From positions 1,736,001 through 1,800,000 of the forward strand of contig NZ_CP097289.1 of assembly GCF_023498005.1 (NCBI RefSeq): 64,000 nt of DNA, in the 5' to 3' direction. Position 1 is the stretch's first letter. Every line of letters begins with the position of its first letter. This DNA is from Streptomyces durmitorensis (GTDB lineage Bacteria; Actinomycetota; Actinomycetes; Streptomycetales; Streptomycetaceae). Both the position numbers and the translations under genes were made by a program. Shown here one piece after another: positions 26,894 through 34,996 of this stretch. The notes under the pieces were generated by a model, which had not been told where the DNA came from, did not search any database, and worked only from the letters and a program-made list of their open reading frames with translations.

Positions 26894-27304
26894 ATGCGAG
26901 TTACGCGGCCACGTGAGGGATTTGCCACTGTGACGGGAGCCGGAGTGCGCAGGCGGGTGCTGCCCGCGGTGCTGCTCGCCGTGCTCCTGGTGACCGTCCA
27001 GTTCTTCGCGCACGGGGTCAACGAACCCACGCACGGCGCGGAATCCCGCATCCCACCGGCCACGGCACCGTACGCGCACTGCGGCGACGACACGCACCCG
27101 GAGGAGACCTCCGAGCGCTTCCGGGCGCGCGGCCGGCCTCTCTGCCGCGACCTCACCCCCGACACGACCCCGCATCTCCAGGCCCACGCGGTCACTCCCG
27201 CGGACGACGGCACGCCCGCGCGGCGCCCCGTGGCCGCCGCCCACCACGAGACGAGACCAGCGGGCCGCGAGCTCCCGGCCCTGCTCCAGGTCTTCCGCTG
27301 CTGA
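26894..27304 (+). CDS. Hypothetical signal-anchored or secreted protein
   Basis: 136 residues from ATG 26894. A basic N-terminus (MRVTRPREG, then VRRR) precedes one hydrophobic segment, VLPAVLLAVLLVTVQFFAHG (about 21-40), so it is exported or membrane-anchored. The remainder is hydrophilic, rich in Arg, Pro and His, with three Cys. No domain recognised. It lies 120 bp upstream of the SulP gene on the same strand and may be transcribed with it. Confidence 0.55.
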   Translation: MRVTRPREGFATVTGAGVRRRVLPAVLLAVLLVTVQFFAHGVNEPTHGAESRIPPATAPYAHCGDDTHPEETSERFRARGRPLCRDLTPDTTPHLQAHAVTPADDGTPARRPVAAAHHETRPAGRELPALLQVFRC

Positions 27305-27425
27305 TCGGTTCCTCCGGCACGGCCGTGCCGCCAGGCACACGCGTCCGACGCGTCCGCCGGCCGGACCCGAACACCGGTCCACGTCACACCGATGCGCCCC
27401 CCACGGCGCTCAGGAGTCAACCGAC

Positions 27426-28928
27426 ATGCAGCCTTCCCCCGCCTCCGTACTCGACCGCGCCCGCTCCCTGCTCAGGGCACCCGACAGCGCACGGCACGAC
27501 GTCGCCGCCTCCGTGGTCGTCTTCCTCGTCGCCCTGCCCCTGTGCGTGGGCGTGGCCGTCGCCTCCGGAGCACCCGCCGAACTCGGCCTGATCACCGGCA
27601 TCGTCGGCGGTCTGGTCACCGGCCTACTGCCCGGCAGCAGCCTCCAGGTCAGCGGTCCCGCCGCGGGACTCACCGTCCTCGTCTACGAGGCCGTGCGGGA
27701 GTACGGTCTCGCGGCGCTCGGCGCCCTCGTGCTCGTCGCCGGGATCCTCCAGCTGGCCATGGGCGCCCTCCGGCTCGGCCGCTTCTTCCGCGCCATCTCC
27801 GTGGCCGTCGTCGAGGGCATGCTCGCCGGCATCGGACTCGTTCTGATCGCCGGGCAGTTGTACGCCATGGCCGACCGCGAGGCTCCCGCGAGCGGCCTCG
27901 ACAAGATCACCGGGCTGCCGGGGATGCTCACCGGGATCATCGGCTCGGAGCGCGCCCTGACCGCCTTCGGACTCGGCCTCGGCACCATCGCGGTGCTCGT
28001 GTCCTGGCACCGGCTCCCCGCGAAGCTCCGCGTGGTGCCCGCACAGCTCGCCGCCGTGGCGCTCGCCACGGGTGCCACGCTGCTCTTCTCCCTGCCGGTG
28101 GCCACGGTCGAGGTGCAGGGGCTCGTCGAGGCGGTGCGGATGCCGGACGCCGCCGCCTTCGGGGGTCTGCTGAGTCTCGGCGCCATCGGCACCGTCCTCG
28201 CGTTCGCCCTGATCGCGTCGGCCGAGAGTCTGTTCAGCGCGGCCGCGGTGGACCGTCTGCACGACGGCCCGCGTACGTCGTACGACAAGGAACTGATCGC
28301 GCAGGGCGCGGGCAACACCGTGTGCGGGCTGCTCGGCGCACTGCCGATGACCGCCGTCATCGTCCGCAGCTCGGCCAACGTGCGGGCGGGCGCGCGGACG
28401 AAGGCGTCCCGCGTCCTGCACGGCGTCTGGCTGCTCCTGTTCGCGGCGCTGCTGCCCGCCGCGCTCGCCCTCATCCCGGTCGCGGCGCTCGCGGGCGTCC
28501 TCGTGCACGCGGGCTGCAAGCTGATCCCCGTACGGCAGTTGGCGGAGCTGTGGCGCGAACACCGCGGTGAGGCGGTCGTCCTGGCCGTGACGGCCGCGGC
28601 GATCGTCACGGTGAACATGTTCGAGGGCGTCCTCATCGGTCTCGCCCTCGCCGTCATGAAGACCGCGTGGGAGACGTCGCACGTGCACGTGGAGGTCGTC
28701 GACAAGGGCGCGGGACCGATCCGCGTCCACCTGACGGGCAATGCCACGTTCCTGCGCCTCCCCAAGCTCCTCGACGCGCTGGAGGCGCTGCCCCAGGACC
28801 GCCCGATCGATCTCGACCTCTCGGACCTGCGGCATCTGGACCACGCGTGCCGTACGTCGCTGGAGAGCTGGGCGGAGCGGCACAGTGCGGAGGGGACTGA
28901 TCCGGTGCGGGTGGCGTCCGGGGCCTGA
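27426..28928 (+). CDS. SulP-family inorganic anion transporter with STAS domain
   Basis: 500 residues. About 11-12 membrane segments begin with VVVFLVALPLCVGVAVASGAPAELGLITGIVGG, the SulP entry motif, followed by GSSLQVSGPAAGLTV. A C-terminal STAS-like part (about 410-490: HLTGNATFLRLPKLLDAL, DLSDLRHLDHACRTSLE) faces the cytoplasm. Members carry sulfate, bicarbonate or other small anions; the lack of an attached carbonic anhydrase here leaves the substrate open. It ends before a strong terminator hairpin. Confidence 0.88.
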   Translation: MQPSPASVLDRARSLLRAPDSARHDVAASVVVFLVALPLCVGVAVASGAPAELGLITGIVGGLVTGLLPGSSLQVSGPAAGLTVLVYEAVREYGLAALGALVLVAGILQLAMGALRLGRFFRAISVAVVEGMLAGIGLVLIAGQLYAMADREAPASGLDKITGLPGMLTGIIGSERALTAFGLGLGTIAVLVSWHRLPAKLRVVPAQLAAVALATGATLLFSLPVATVEVQGLVEAVRMPDAAAFGGLLSLGAIGTVLAFALIASAESLFSAAAVDRLHDGPRTSYDKELIAQGAGNTVCGLLGALPMTAVIVRSSANVRAGARTKASRVLHGVWLLLFAALLPAALALIPVAALAGVLVHAGCKLIPVRQLAELWREHRGEAVVLAVTAAAIVTVNMFEGVLIGLALAVMKTAWETSHVHVEVVDKGAGPIRVHLTGNATFLRLPKLLDALEALPQDRPIDLDLSDLRHLDHACRTSLESWAERHSAEGTDPVRVASGA

Positions 28929-28945
28929 GGGTGTCACCATCCTGC

Positions 28946-28976
28946 GCCGGACGGGCTCGGGCAGAGCCCGTCCGGC
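28946..28976. terminator. Bidirectional terminator hairpin
   Basis: 13-bp perfect stem GCCGGACGGGCTC/GAGCCCGTCCGGC with a 5-nt loop, between the convergent SulP and SDR genes. No T-run, as usual for Streptomyces. Confidence 0.75.
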
Positions 28977-28991
28977 GGCATTCCGCCCTGC

Positions 28992-29942
28992 TCACCTCGC
29001 CCCGTACACCGGTTGGGGCGCCTGTGCCCCGGCGAGCAGCTTCAGCGTCGCGTCGCCCGCCTCCGCCGGGGTCCAACGGGCCCCCTTGTCGGCCGTCGGT
29101 CCCGGCCGCCAGCCCTCCATGACGGTGATGCGCCCCGCCTCGGCCTCGAAGACGCGGCCGGTGACTGGGGCGGACGCCTCCGAGCCGAGCCACACCACGA
29201 CGGGCGACACGTTCTCCGGAGCCATCGCGTCGAAGCCATCTCCTTCGGGTGCGGCCATGGTCTGTGCGAAGGTCTGCTCCGTCATCCGCGTCCGCGCGGC
29301 GGGCGCGATCGCGTTGACCCGCACTCCGTAGGAGGCGAATTCGGCCGATGCGACCATCGTGAGCCCGAGGATCCCGGCCTTGGCCGCGCTGTAGTTGCCC
29401 TGCCCGACGCTCCCCAACAGCCCGGCCCCCGAGCTGGTGTTGACCACGCACGCGTGCCGCGCGCGCCCCGCCTTCGCCTCGCCGCGCCAGTACGCGGCCG
29501 CGTGCTTGAGCGGCAGGAAGTGCCCCTTCAGATGCACCCGCATCACCGCGTCCCAGTCGTCCTCGTCGAGGTTGACCAGCATCCGGTCCCGCAGGAAACC
29601 CGCGTTGTTGACGAGGGTGTCGAGCTGTCCGTACGTGTCGAGTGCCGCTCGCACCAGGGACGCTGCGCCCTCGGACGTGGCGATGTCACCGCCGTGTGCG
29701 ACGGCGTCGCCGCCCGCCGCGCGGATCTCCGCGACGACGTCGTGCGCGGGCCCGCCGGACGCCCCGGAGCCGTCGGGCCCCACACCCAGGTCGTTCACGA
29801 CGACCTTGGCGCCCTCGGCGGCGTACGCGCGCGCGTGCGCTCTGCCGAGGCCGCGGCCCGCGCCGGTGACGATCACGACGCGGCCCGCGCAGATGCCGGG
29901 GCCCGGCTCGTCGGCTGCGGTCATGGGGAACTCCTCGGTCAT
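28992..29942 (-). CDS. Short-chain dehydrogenase, Rv3548c-like (steroid cluster)
   Basis: 316 residues from ATG 29942, or 310 from ATG 29924; both are preceded by GAGGAGTTCC. NAD(P) site VIVTGAGRGLGRAHA, VNNAGFLRD, active-site Ser in NTSSGAGLLG, and YSAAK Tyr-Lys pair identify a classical SDR; the NDLGVGPDGSG segment is typical of the multifunctional beta-oxidation-type subgroup. Its place before a second SDR and divergent from echA20-ipdABC mirrors Rv3548c-Rv3549c in M. tuberculosis. The exact step in steroid-ring breakdown is not established. Confidence 0.82.
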   Translation of the reverse strand: MTEEFPMTAADEPGPGICAGRVVIVTGAGRGLGRAHARAYAAEGAKVVVNDLGVGPDGSGASGGPAHDVVAEIRAAGGDAVAHGGDIATSEGAASLVRAALDTYGQLDTLVNNAGFLRDRMLVNLDEDDWDAVMRVHLKGHFLPLKHAAAYWRGEAKAGRARHACVVNTSSGAGLLGSVGQGNYSAAKAGILGLTMVASAEFASYGVRVNAIAPAARTRMTEQTFAQTMAAPEGDGFDAMAPENVSPVVVWLGSEASAPVTGRVFEAEAGRITVMEGWRPGPTADKGARWTPAEAGDATLKLLAGAQAPQPVYGAR

Positions 29943-29980
29943 GCGGAACTCCTCGGATACGTTCGGTGGTTGACGTACGT

Positions 29981-30748
29981 TCAGTGATTGACGGACGCGG
30001 CGTCCAGGAACGCGGGGCGTTCGCCGCCGCCGTGCAGGTGCAGTGCGGCGCCGCTGATGTAGCACGCGCTGTCGGAGGCGAGGAAGACGCACGCGTCCCC
30101 GACGTCCGACGGATCGGCGAGCCGCCCGAGCGGGACGGTGCGGGCGACCTGCGCGATGCCTTCCTCGTCGCCGTAGTGCAGATGGGCGCTCTCGGTGCGG
30201 GCGAGGCCGAGCACGACGGTGTTCACGCGCACCTTCGGGGCCCACTCGACGGCCATCGTGCGCGCGAGGTTCTCCAGGCCCGCCTTGGCCGCGCCATAGG
30301 CGCCGCTGCCGGGTGAGGGACGGGAGCCGCTGACACTCCCGATCATCGTGATGCTGCCCCCGCCGGGCTCCTGGCCGCGCATCACCTCGTACGCCGCCAG
30401 GGACGCGTACAGCGGGGCCAGCAGGTTGAGTTCGACGATCTTGGCCTGGCGGACGGGGGCCGACTCGGCGAGCAGCCCGAAGGGTGTGCCGCCCGCGTTG
30501 TTCACCAGGGCGTCCAACCGGCCGTGATCGGCGGCCACATCGGCGAAGAACGTGTGTGCCGCCCCCGCGTCGCGCAGGTCGAGCGGCCTGAACTCGGCCG
30601 CGGAGCCCGCCGCTTCGACCGGGCGCTCCGGCGGTCTGCGGGCGCAGACGACGACCCGCGCACCGGCGGCGAGGAAGCTGCGGGCGATACCGGCGCCGAC
30701 GCCTCGGGTGCCGCCGGTGACGACCACCACCTGTCGGGTGTCAGTCAT
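29981..30748 (-). CDS. Short-chain dehydrogenase, Rv3549c-like (steroid cluster)
   Basis: 255 residues from ATG 30748. SDR motifs: TGGTRGVGAGIA cofactor loop, VNNAGGTPFG, catalytic Ser in MIGSVSG, Tyr-Lys in YGAAK, and LASDSACYISGAALHLHGG at the end. It heads the two-gene minus-strand unit and is divergent from the EchA20-like gene, with a KstR2-type box between them. This arrangement matches the KstR2-controlled Rv3549c/Rv3550 region. Reaction inferred only as oxidation or reduction of a CoA-linked steroid fragment. Confidence 0.82.
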   Translation of the reverse strand: MTDTRQVVVVTGGTRGVGAGIARSFLAAGARVVVCARRPPERPVEAAGSAAEFRPLDLRDAGAAHTFFADVAADHGRLDALVNNAGGTPFGLLAESAPVRQAKIVELNLLAPLYASLAAYEVMRGQEPGGGSITMIGSVSGSRPSPGSGAYGAAKAGLENLARTMAVEWAPKVRVNTVVLGLARTESAHLHYGDEEGIAQVARTVPLGRLADPSDVGDACVFLASDSACYISGAALHLHGGGERPAFLDAASVNH

Positions 30749-30767
30749 CGCTGCTACCTTCCTAACT

Positions 30768-30781
30768 AACAAATGTTTGGT
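30768..30781 (-). promoter_or_regulatory. KstR2-type operator, site 1
   Basis: Read on the minus strand the site is ACCAAACATTTGTT. It fits the published mycobacterial KstR2 box AnCAAGnnCTTGnT at most fixed positions and shares 15 of 16 bases (ACCAAACAYTTGTTAG) with site 2 at 40487. It sits in the 67-bp gap between divergent SDR and enoyl-CoA hydratase genes. Confidence 0.75.
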
Positions 30782-30815
30782 TGAAGGGCCTGGATGAAAG
30801 GTAGCGGATCCTCTG

Positions 30816-31586
30816 ATGTCTGTCTCCACCTCCACCCCGGACAAGGGCGTCGCCGTCGTCACGGTCGACTTCCCTCCCGTCAACGCCCTGCCCGTGCAGG
30901 GGTGGTTCGACCTGGCGTCCGCGGTGCGCGCGGCCGGTCGCGATCCCGGGACGCGCTGCGTCGTCCTCGCCGCCGAGGGCCGCGGTTTCAACGCGGGCGT
31001 GGACATCAAGGAGATGCAGCGCGACAGCGGCCACAGCGCACTGATAGGCGCCAACCGCGGTTGCTATGAAGCGTTTTCGGCGGTCTATGAATGCGAGGTG
31101 CCGGTCGTGGCCGCGGTGAACGGCTTCTGTCTGGGCGGCGGCATCGGCCTCGTGGGCAACGCGGACGCGATCGTGGCGAGCGAGGACGCGACGTTCGGCC
31201 TGCCCGAGCTGGACCGGGGCGCGCTCGGCGCCGCGACGCATCTCGCCCGCCTGGTCCCGCAGCACCTGATGCGCGCCCTTTACTACACCTCGCGCACGGC
31301 CACCGCGGCCGAACTGCACGCGCACGGCTCCGTGTGGCGGGTCGTGCCGCGCGATGAACTGCGCGATGCGGCACTGGAGTTGGCGCGCGAGATCGCGCAG
31401 AAGGACGGCACGCTGCTGCGGTTCGCCAAGGCCGCGATCAACGGCATCGACCCCGTCGACGTGCACCGCAGCTACCGCTTCGAGCAGGGCTTCACCTTCG
31501 AGGCGAACTTGAGCGGCCTGGCGGACCGCGTCCGCGAGGACTTCGGCACAGGCTCCGGAAGGAAGAAGGAGGAGGGCAGGGCATGA
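30816..31586 (+). CDS. echA20: EchA20-like enoyl-CoA hydratase/ring hydrolase
   Basis: 256 residues of the crotonase superfamily: oxyanion loop AAEGRGFNAGVDIKEMQRD (about 50-68) and second loop NGFCLGGGIGLVGNADAIVA (about 106-125), then FGLPELDRGALGAATHLARLVP. In M. tuberculosis EchA20 (Rv3550) hydrolytically opens the last five-membered steroid ring of an indene-carboxyl-CoA. The assignment rests on this gene being followed by ipdA, ipdB and ipdC in the same order as in mycobacteria. GTGA-type overlap (31583-31586) couples it to ipdA. Confidence 0.85.
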   Translation: MSVSTSTPDKGVAVVTVDFPPVNALPVQGWFDLASAVRAAGRDPGTRCVVLAAEGRGFNAGVDIKEMQRDSGHSALIGANRGCYEAFSAVYECEVPVVAAVNGFCLGGGIGLVGNADAIVASEDATFGLPELDRGALGAATHLARLVPQHLMRALYYTSRTATAAELHAHGSVWRVVPRDELRDAALELAREIAQKDGTLLRFAKAAINGIDPVDVHRSYRFEQGFTFEANLSGLADRVREDFGTGSGRKKEEGRA

Positions 31587-32446
31587 CGGACAAGACCATG
31601 ACGCCCGACGCGATCGTGGGGCGGCTGCGGAGCGGGATGACGCTCGGCATCGGCGGCTGGGGTTCGCGCCGCAAGCCCATGGCGCTGGTGCGGGCCCTGC
31701 TGCGGTCCGGGATCACGGACCTCACCGTCGTGGCGTACGGCGGCCCGGACATCGGCCTGCTCGCCGCGGCGGGGAAGATCCGCAAGCTGGTCACTGCGTT
31801 CACTACCCTCGACTCGATCCCCCTGGAGCCGCACTTCCGCGCGGCGCGCGAGCGCGGCGCCTTCGAACTGGTCGAGCTGGACGAGGCGATGTTCATGCAG
31901 GGCCTGACGGCCGGCGCCCAGCGGCTGCCGTTCCTGCCGATCCGCGCGGGCCTCGGTTCGGACGTCCTGCGGGTCAACCCCCAGCTGCGTACGGTCACTT
32001 CGCCGTACGAGGACGGGGAGGAGCTGGTCGCCGTGCCCGCCCTGCGGATGGACGCCGCGCTGGTCCATCTCAACCGCGCCGACCGCCTGGGCAACGCCCA
32101 GTATCTGGGCCCGGATCCGTACTTCGACGACCTGTTCTGCGAGGCGTCCGACACGGCGTACGTGTCGTGCGAGCGGATCGTCGCATCGAGCGAGCTCACC
32201 GAGCAGGCGGCACCGCAGACGATGCTGATCTCCCGGCACGCGGTGACGGGCGTGACGGAGACACCCGGGGGCGCGCACTTCACGTCGTGCGTGCCGGACT
32301 ACGGCCGGGACGAGCCCTTCCAGAAGGCGTACGCGACCGCCGCGGGTGACCCGGACGCCTGGAAGGAATTCGAGGACCGCTTCCTGACCGGCACCGAGCA
32401 GGACTACCAAGCGGCCGTCCAGGCCTGGCACAAGGAGCAGCGATGA
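31583..32446 (+). CDS. ipdA: IpdA-like CoA-transferase-family hydrolase, alpha subunit
   Basis: 287 residues. Family-I CoA-transferase alpha fold, with LRSGMTLGIGGWGSRRKPMALVRALL at the N-terminus and the CVPDYGRDEPFQKAYA tail typical of IpdA. With IpdB it does not transfer CoA but hydrolyses the ring-C beta-diketone of COCHEA-CoA in steroid catabolism. The start ATG 31583 overlaps echA20; the stop overlaps ipdB by ATGA. The function is inferred from family and gene order. Confidence 0.86.
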   Translation: MTDKTMTPDAIVGRLRSGMTLGIGGWGSRRKPMALVRALLRSGITDLTVVAYGGPDIGLLAAAGKIRKLVTAFTTLDSIPLEPHFRAARERGAFELVELDEAMFMQGLTAGAQRLPFLPIRAGLGSDVLRVNPQLRTVTSPYEDGEELVAVPALRMDAALVHLNRADRLGNAQYLGPDPYFDDLFCEASDTAYVSCERIVASSELTEQAAPQTMLISRHAVTGVTETPGGAHFTSCVPDYGRDEPFQKAYATAAGDPDAWKEFEDRFLTGTEQDYQAAVQAWHKEQR

Positions 32447-33246
32447 CGCAGACCGACCCGACCGCGGCGGCCGGCGCACCTGAGGCGGCCGCTTCCTCGG
32501 TCACCCGCGCCGAGTACTGCGTGATCGCCTGCGCGGAGGCCTGGCGGGGCGCAGGGGAGATCCTCGCATCGCCGATGGGCACGGTCCCGGCGATCGCCGC
32601 ACGCCTGGCCAAGCTGACGTTCTCGCCGGACCTGCTGCTCACGGACGGGGAGGCGCTGCTGATCGGCGATGTGCCCGCCGTGGGGGCGCCGTCGGCGGTG
32701 ACGGAGGGCTGGCTGCCGTACCGCAGGCATCTGACGATGGCCATGGGCGGCAGGCGCCACGTGATGATGGGCGCGAGCCAGATCGACCGTTTCGGAAACC
32801 AGAACATCTCCTGCATCGGCGACTGGGAGCGGCCCAGGCGCCAGCTGCTCGGGGTGCGCGGTGCTCCGGTCAACACCCTCAACAACCCCGTGAGTTACTG
32901 GATCCCCCGGCACTCGAAGCGCGTCTTCGTCGAGAAGGTCGACATGATCAGCGGCGTCGGTTACGACAGCGCGGCGGCCGCCGGTCCTTCCGCCACCCGC
33001 TTCCACGACCTGCGCCGGGTCGTGTCGGACCTCGGCGTCTTCGACTTCGGGGCGGCGGACCACGCGATGCGCCTGGTGTCCCTGCATCCGGGCGTGACGG
33101 TCGAGCAGGTGCGTGAGTCGACCGGCTTCAGGCTCGCGGAGGCGGATGAGGTTCCGTGCACCCGCGAGCCGACCGCGGAGGAACTGCGGCTGATCCGGGA
33201 CGTGGTGGACCCGCGCGGTCTGCGCGAGCGCGAGGTGCGCCCGTGA
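32443..33246 (+). CDS. ipdB: IpdB-like CoA-transferase-family hydrolase, beta subunit
   Basis: 267 residues. Beta-chain features include GMxA-like MAMGGRRHVMMGASQIDRFGNQNIS and VEKVDMISGVGYD. The classic SENG catalytic motif of true CoA-transferases (seen in PcaJ of this window) is missing, as expected for IpdB, which acts as a hydrolase with IpdA. N-terminus (EYCVIACAEAWRGAGEI) resembles mycobacterial IpdB. Coupled to ipdA by ATGA and to ipdC by GTGA. Confidence 0.86.
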   Translation: MTQTDPTAAAGAPEAAASSVTRAEYCVIACAEAWRGAGEILASPMGTVPAIAARLAKLTFSPDLLLTDGEALLIGDVPAVGAPSAVTEGWLPYRRHLTMAMGGRRHVMMGASQIDRFGNQNISCIGDWERPRRQLLGVRGAPVNTLNNPVSYWIPRHSKRVFVEKVDMISGVGYDSAAAAGPSATRFHDLRRVVSDLGVFDFGAADHAMRLVSLHPGVTVEQVRESTGFRLAEADEVPCTREPTAEELRLIRDVVDPRGLREREVRP

Positions 33247-34310
33247 CGTCGGCTCCGCCGGGCATGGAGACGGCGCTGACCAAACTGGTCGGTGTGCGGT
33301 ACCCCGTCGTGCAGACCGGCATGGGCTGGGTGGCGGGCCCCCGGCTGGTCTCCGCGACGGCGAACGCGGGCGCCCTCGGCATCCTCGCCTCCGCGACGAT
33401 GACCGTCGACCAGCTGCGCTCGGCCGTCCGGGAGGTCAAGTCCCGTACGGACGAGCCCTTCGGGGTCAACCTGCGCGCCGACGCGGGTGACGCGCGGGAC
33501 CGGGTGCGGGTCATCGTCGACGAGGGAGTGCGGGTCGCGTCCTTCGCGCTCGCCCCCTCGAAGGAGCTGATCGCGGAGCTGAAGGGCGCCGGGGTGGTCG
33601 TCATCCCGTCCATCGGGGCGCGACGGCATGCCGAGAAGGTCGCGGCGTGGGGCGCGGACGCGGTCGTCGTGCAGGGCGGCGAGGGCGGCGGACACACCGG
33701 CGAGGTCGCGACGACCGTGCTGTTGCCGCAGGTCGTGGACGCGGTGGACATCCCGGTGATCGCGGCGGGCGGCTTCTTCGACGGCCGGGGGCTCGTCGCC
33801 GCGCTCGCCTATGGCGCGGCGGGGGTCGCGATGGGCACACGCTTCCTGCTGACGTCGGACTCGACGGTGCCGGACGCGGTCAAGGCCCGCTATCTGTCCG
33901 CGTCGGTCAAGGACGTCACGGTGACCACCCGGGTGGATGGTCTCCCCCACCGGATGCTGCGGACGGATCTCGTCGCCTCGCTGGAGAAGTCAGGACGAGC
34001 GACGTCCCTCGCACGGGCCGTGCGGCACGCGGCGGCGTTCCGGAAGATGTCCGGGATGGCTTGGGGCGAAATGATCCGGGACGGACTCGCGATGCGGCAC
34101 GGAAAGGGGATGACGTGGAGCCAGGTCCTGCTGGCCGCGAATACGCCCATGATGCTGAAGTCGGCGATGGTGGACGGGGTACCGGAAGCGGGGGTCATGG
34201 CTTCCGGTCAGGTAGCGGGAGTAATAGAGGACCTGCCCTCGTGCGAGGAGCTGATCACGCGGGTGATGCTGGAGGCGACTGAGGTGGTGGGACGCCTACG
34301 ACTGACCTGA
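33243..34310 (+). CDS. ipdC: IpdC-like flavin-dependent reductase/nitronate-monooxygenase family
   Basis: 355 residues from GTG 33243 overlapping ipdB. TIM-barrel FMN protein of the 2-nitropropane dioxygenase family: RYPVVQTGMGWVAGPRLVSATANAG, VVVQGGEGGGHTGE (phosphate loop), PVIAAGGFFDGRG and GAAGVAMGTRFLLTSDS. In mycobacteria IpdC (Rv3553) acts on a hydroxylated indene-carboxyl-CoA before ring opening. The last twelve codons and the stop are the first part of a 115-bp tandem duplication that continues downstream. Confidence 0.85.
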   Translation: MTSAPPGMETALTKLVGVRYPVVQTGMGWVAGPRLVSATANAGALGILASATMTVDQLRSAVREVKSRTDEPFGVNLRADAGDARDRVRVIVDEGVRVASFALAPSKELIAELKGAGVVVIPSIGARRHAEKVAAWGADAVVVQGGEGGGHTGEVATTVLLPQVVDAVDIPVIAAGGFFDGRGLVAALAYGAAGVAMGTRFLLTSDSTVPDAVKARYLSASVKDVTVTTRVDGLPHRMLRTDLVASLEKSGRATSLARAVRHAAAFRKMSGMAWGEMIRDGLAMRHGKGMTWSQVLLAANTPMMLKSAMVDGVPEAGVMASGQVAGVIEDLPSCEELITRVMLEATEVVGRLRLT

Positions 34311-34735
34311 ACGAAGGCCTCCGGCCGGGTTCACCTCGACTCCGCCCCGCCCCCTGCGGCGGGATACAGATCGGCTCCGAGGGATGGGGGCGACTGAGGC
34401 GGTGGGACGCCTACGACTGACCTGAACGAAGGCCTCCGGCCGGGTTCACCCCGACTCCGCCCCGCCCCCTGCGGCCGGATACAGATCGGCCCCGAGAGAT
34501 GAGGGCGACTGAGGCGGTGGGACGCCTACGACTGACCTGAACGAAGGCCTCCGGCCGGGCTCGCCCCGACTCCGCCCCCCCTGCGGCGGGATACAGATCG
34601 GCTCCGAGGGACGGGGGCGACTGAGGTGGTGGGACGCCTACGGCTGACCTGAGCGGAGGCCTCCGGTGGGCTCTCCTCCGTCCCGCCCCGCGCCCTGATG
34701 CGGCTCGGCTCCGAGGGATGTAGGCGGCTGAGATG
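34275..34735. repeat. 115-bp tandem repeats copying the 3' end of ipdC
   Basis: Units start with GCGACTGAGG at 34275, 34390, 34505 and 34617 (spacings 115, 115, 112), and a degenerate fifth copy begins near 34722. Each unit contains the final ipdC codons and stop plus about 80 bp of 3' flank. Copies 1-3 are almost identical; copy 4 diverges. The remaining DNA to 34996 is G/C-rich and holds no gene I can support. Confidence 0.92.
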
Positions 34736-34996
34736 GCAGGGCGGCCGCTGAACTGGTGGGCGGGGGCGGCAGAGCTGGGCGGCGGCCTCCGGCGGGCCCC
34801 GGGGCCACCTGCGGCCGCTGCGCTGTCCCGCCGCGCCGCCCCGTACTGGAGGCCCGCCCCGTACCGGAAGCCCGCTCCGCCGGTCAGGCTCTTGCGCGCC
34901 CTCTGCCACGGCTCCGCCTTGCCCACCGAGCCACGCACGTCCGCCAAGTTCGCTTCAGGTCGGACGGGGGGCCGGGATCCTGCCCAGCCCCCTGTC

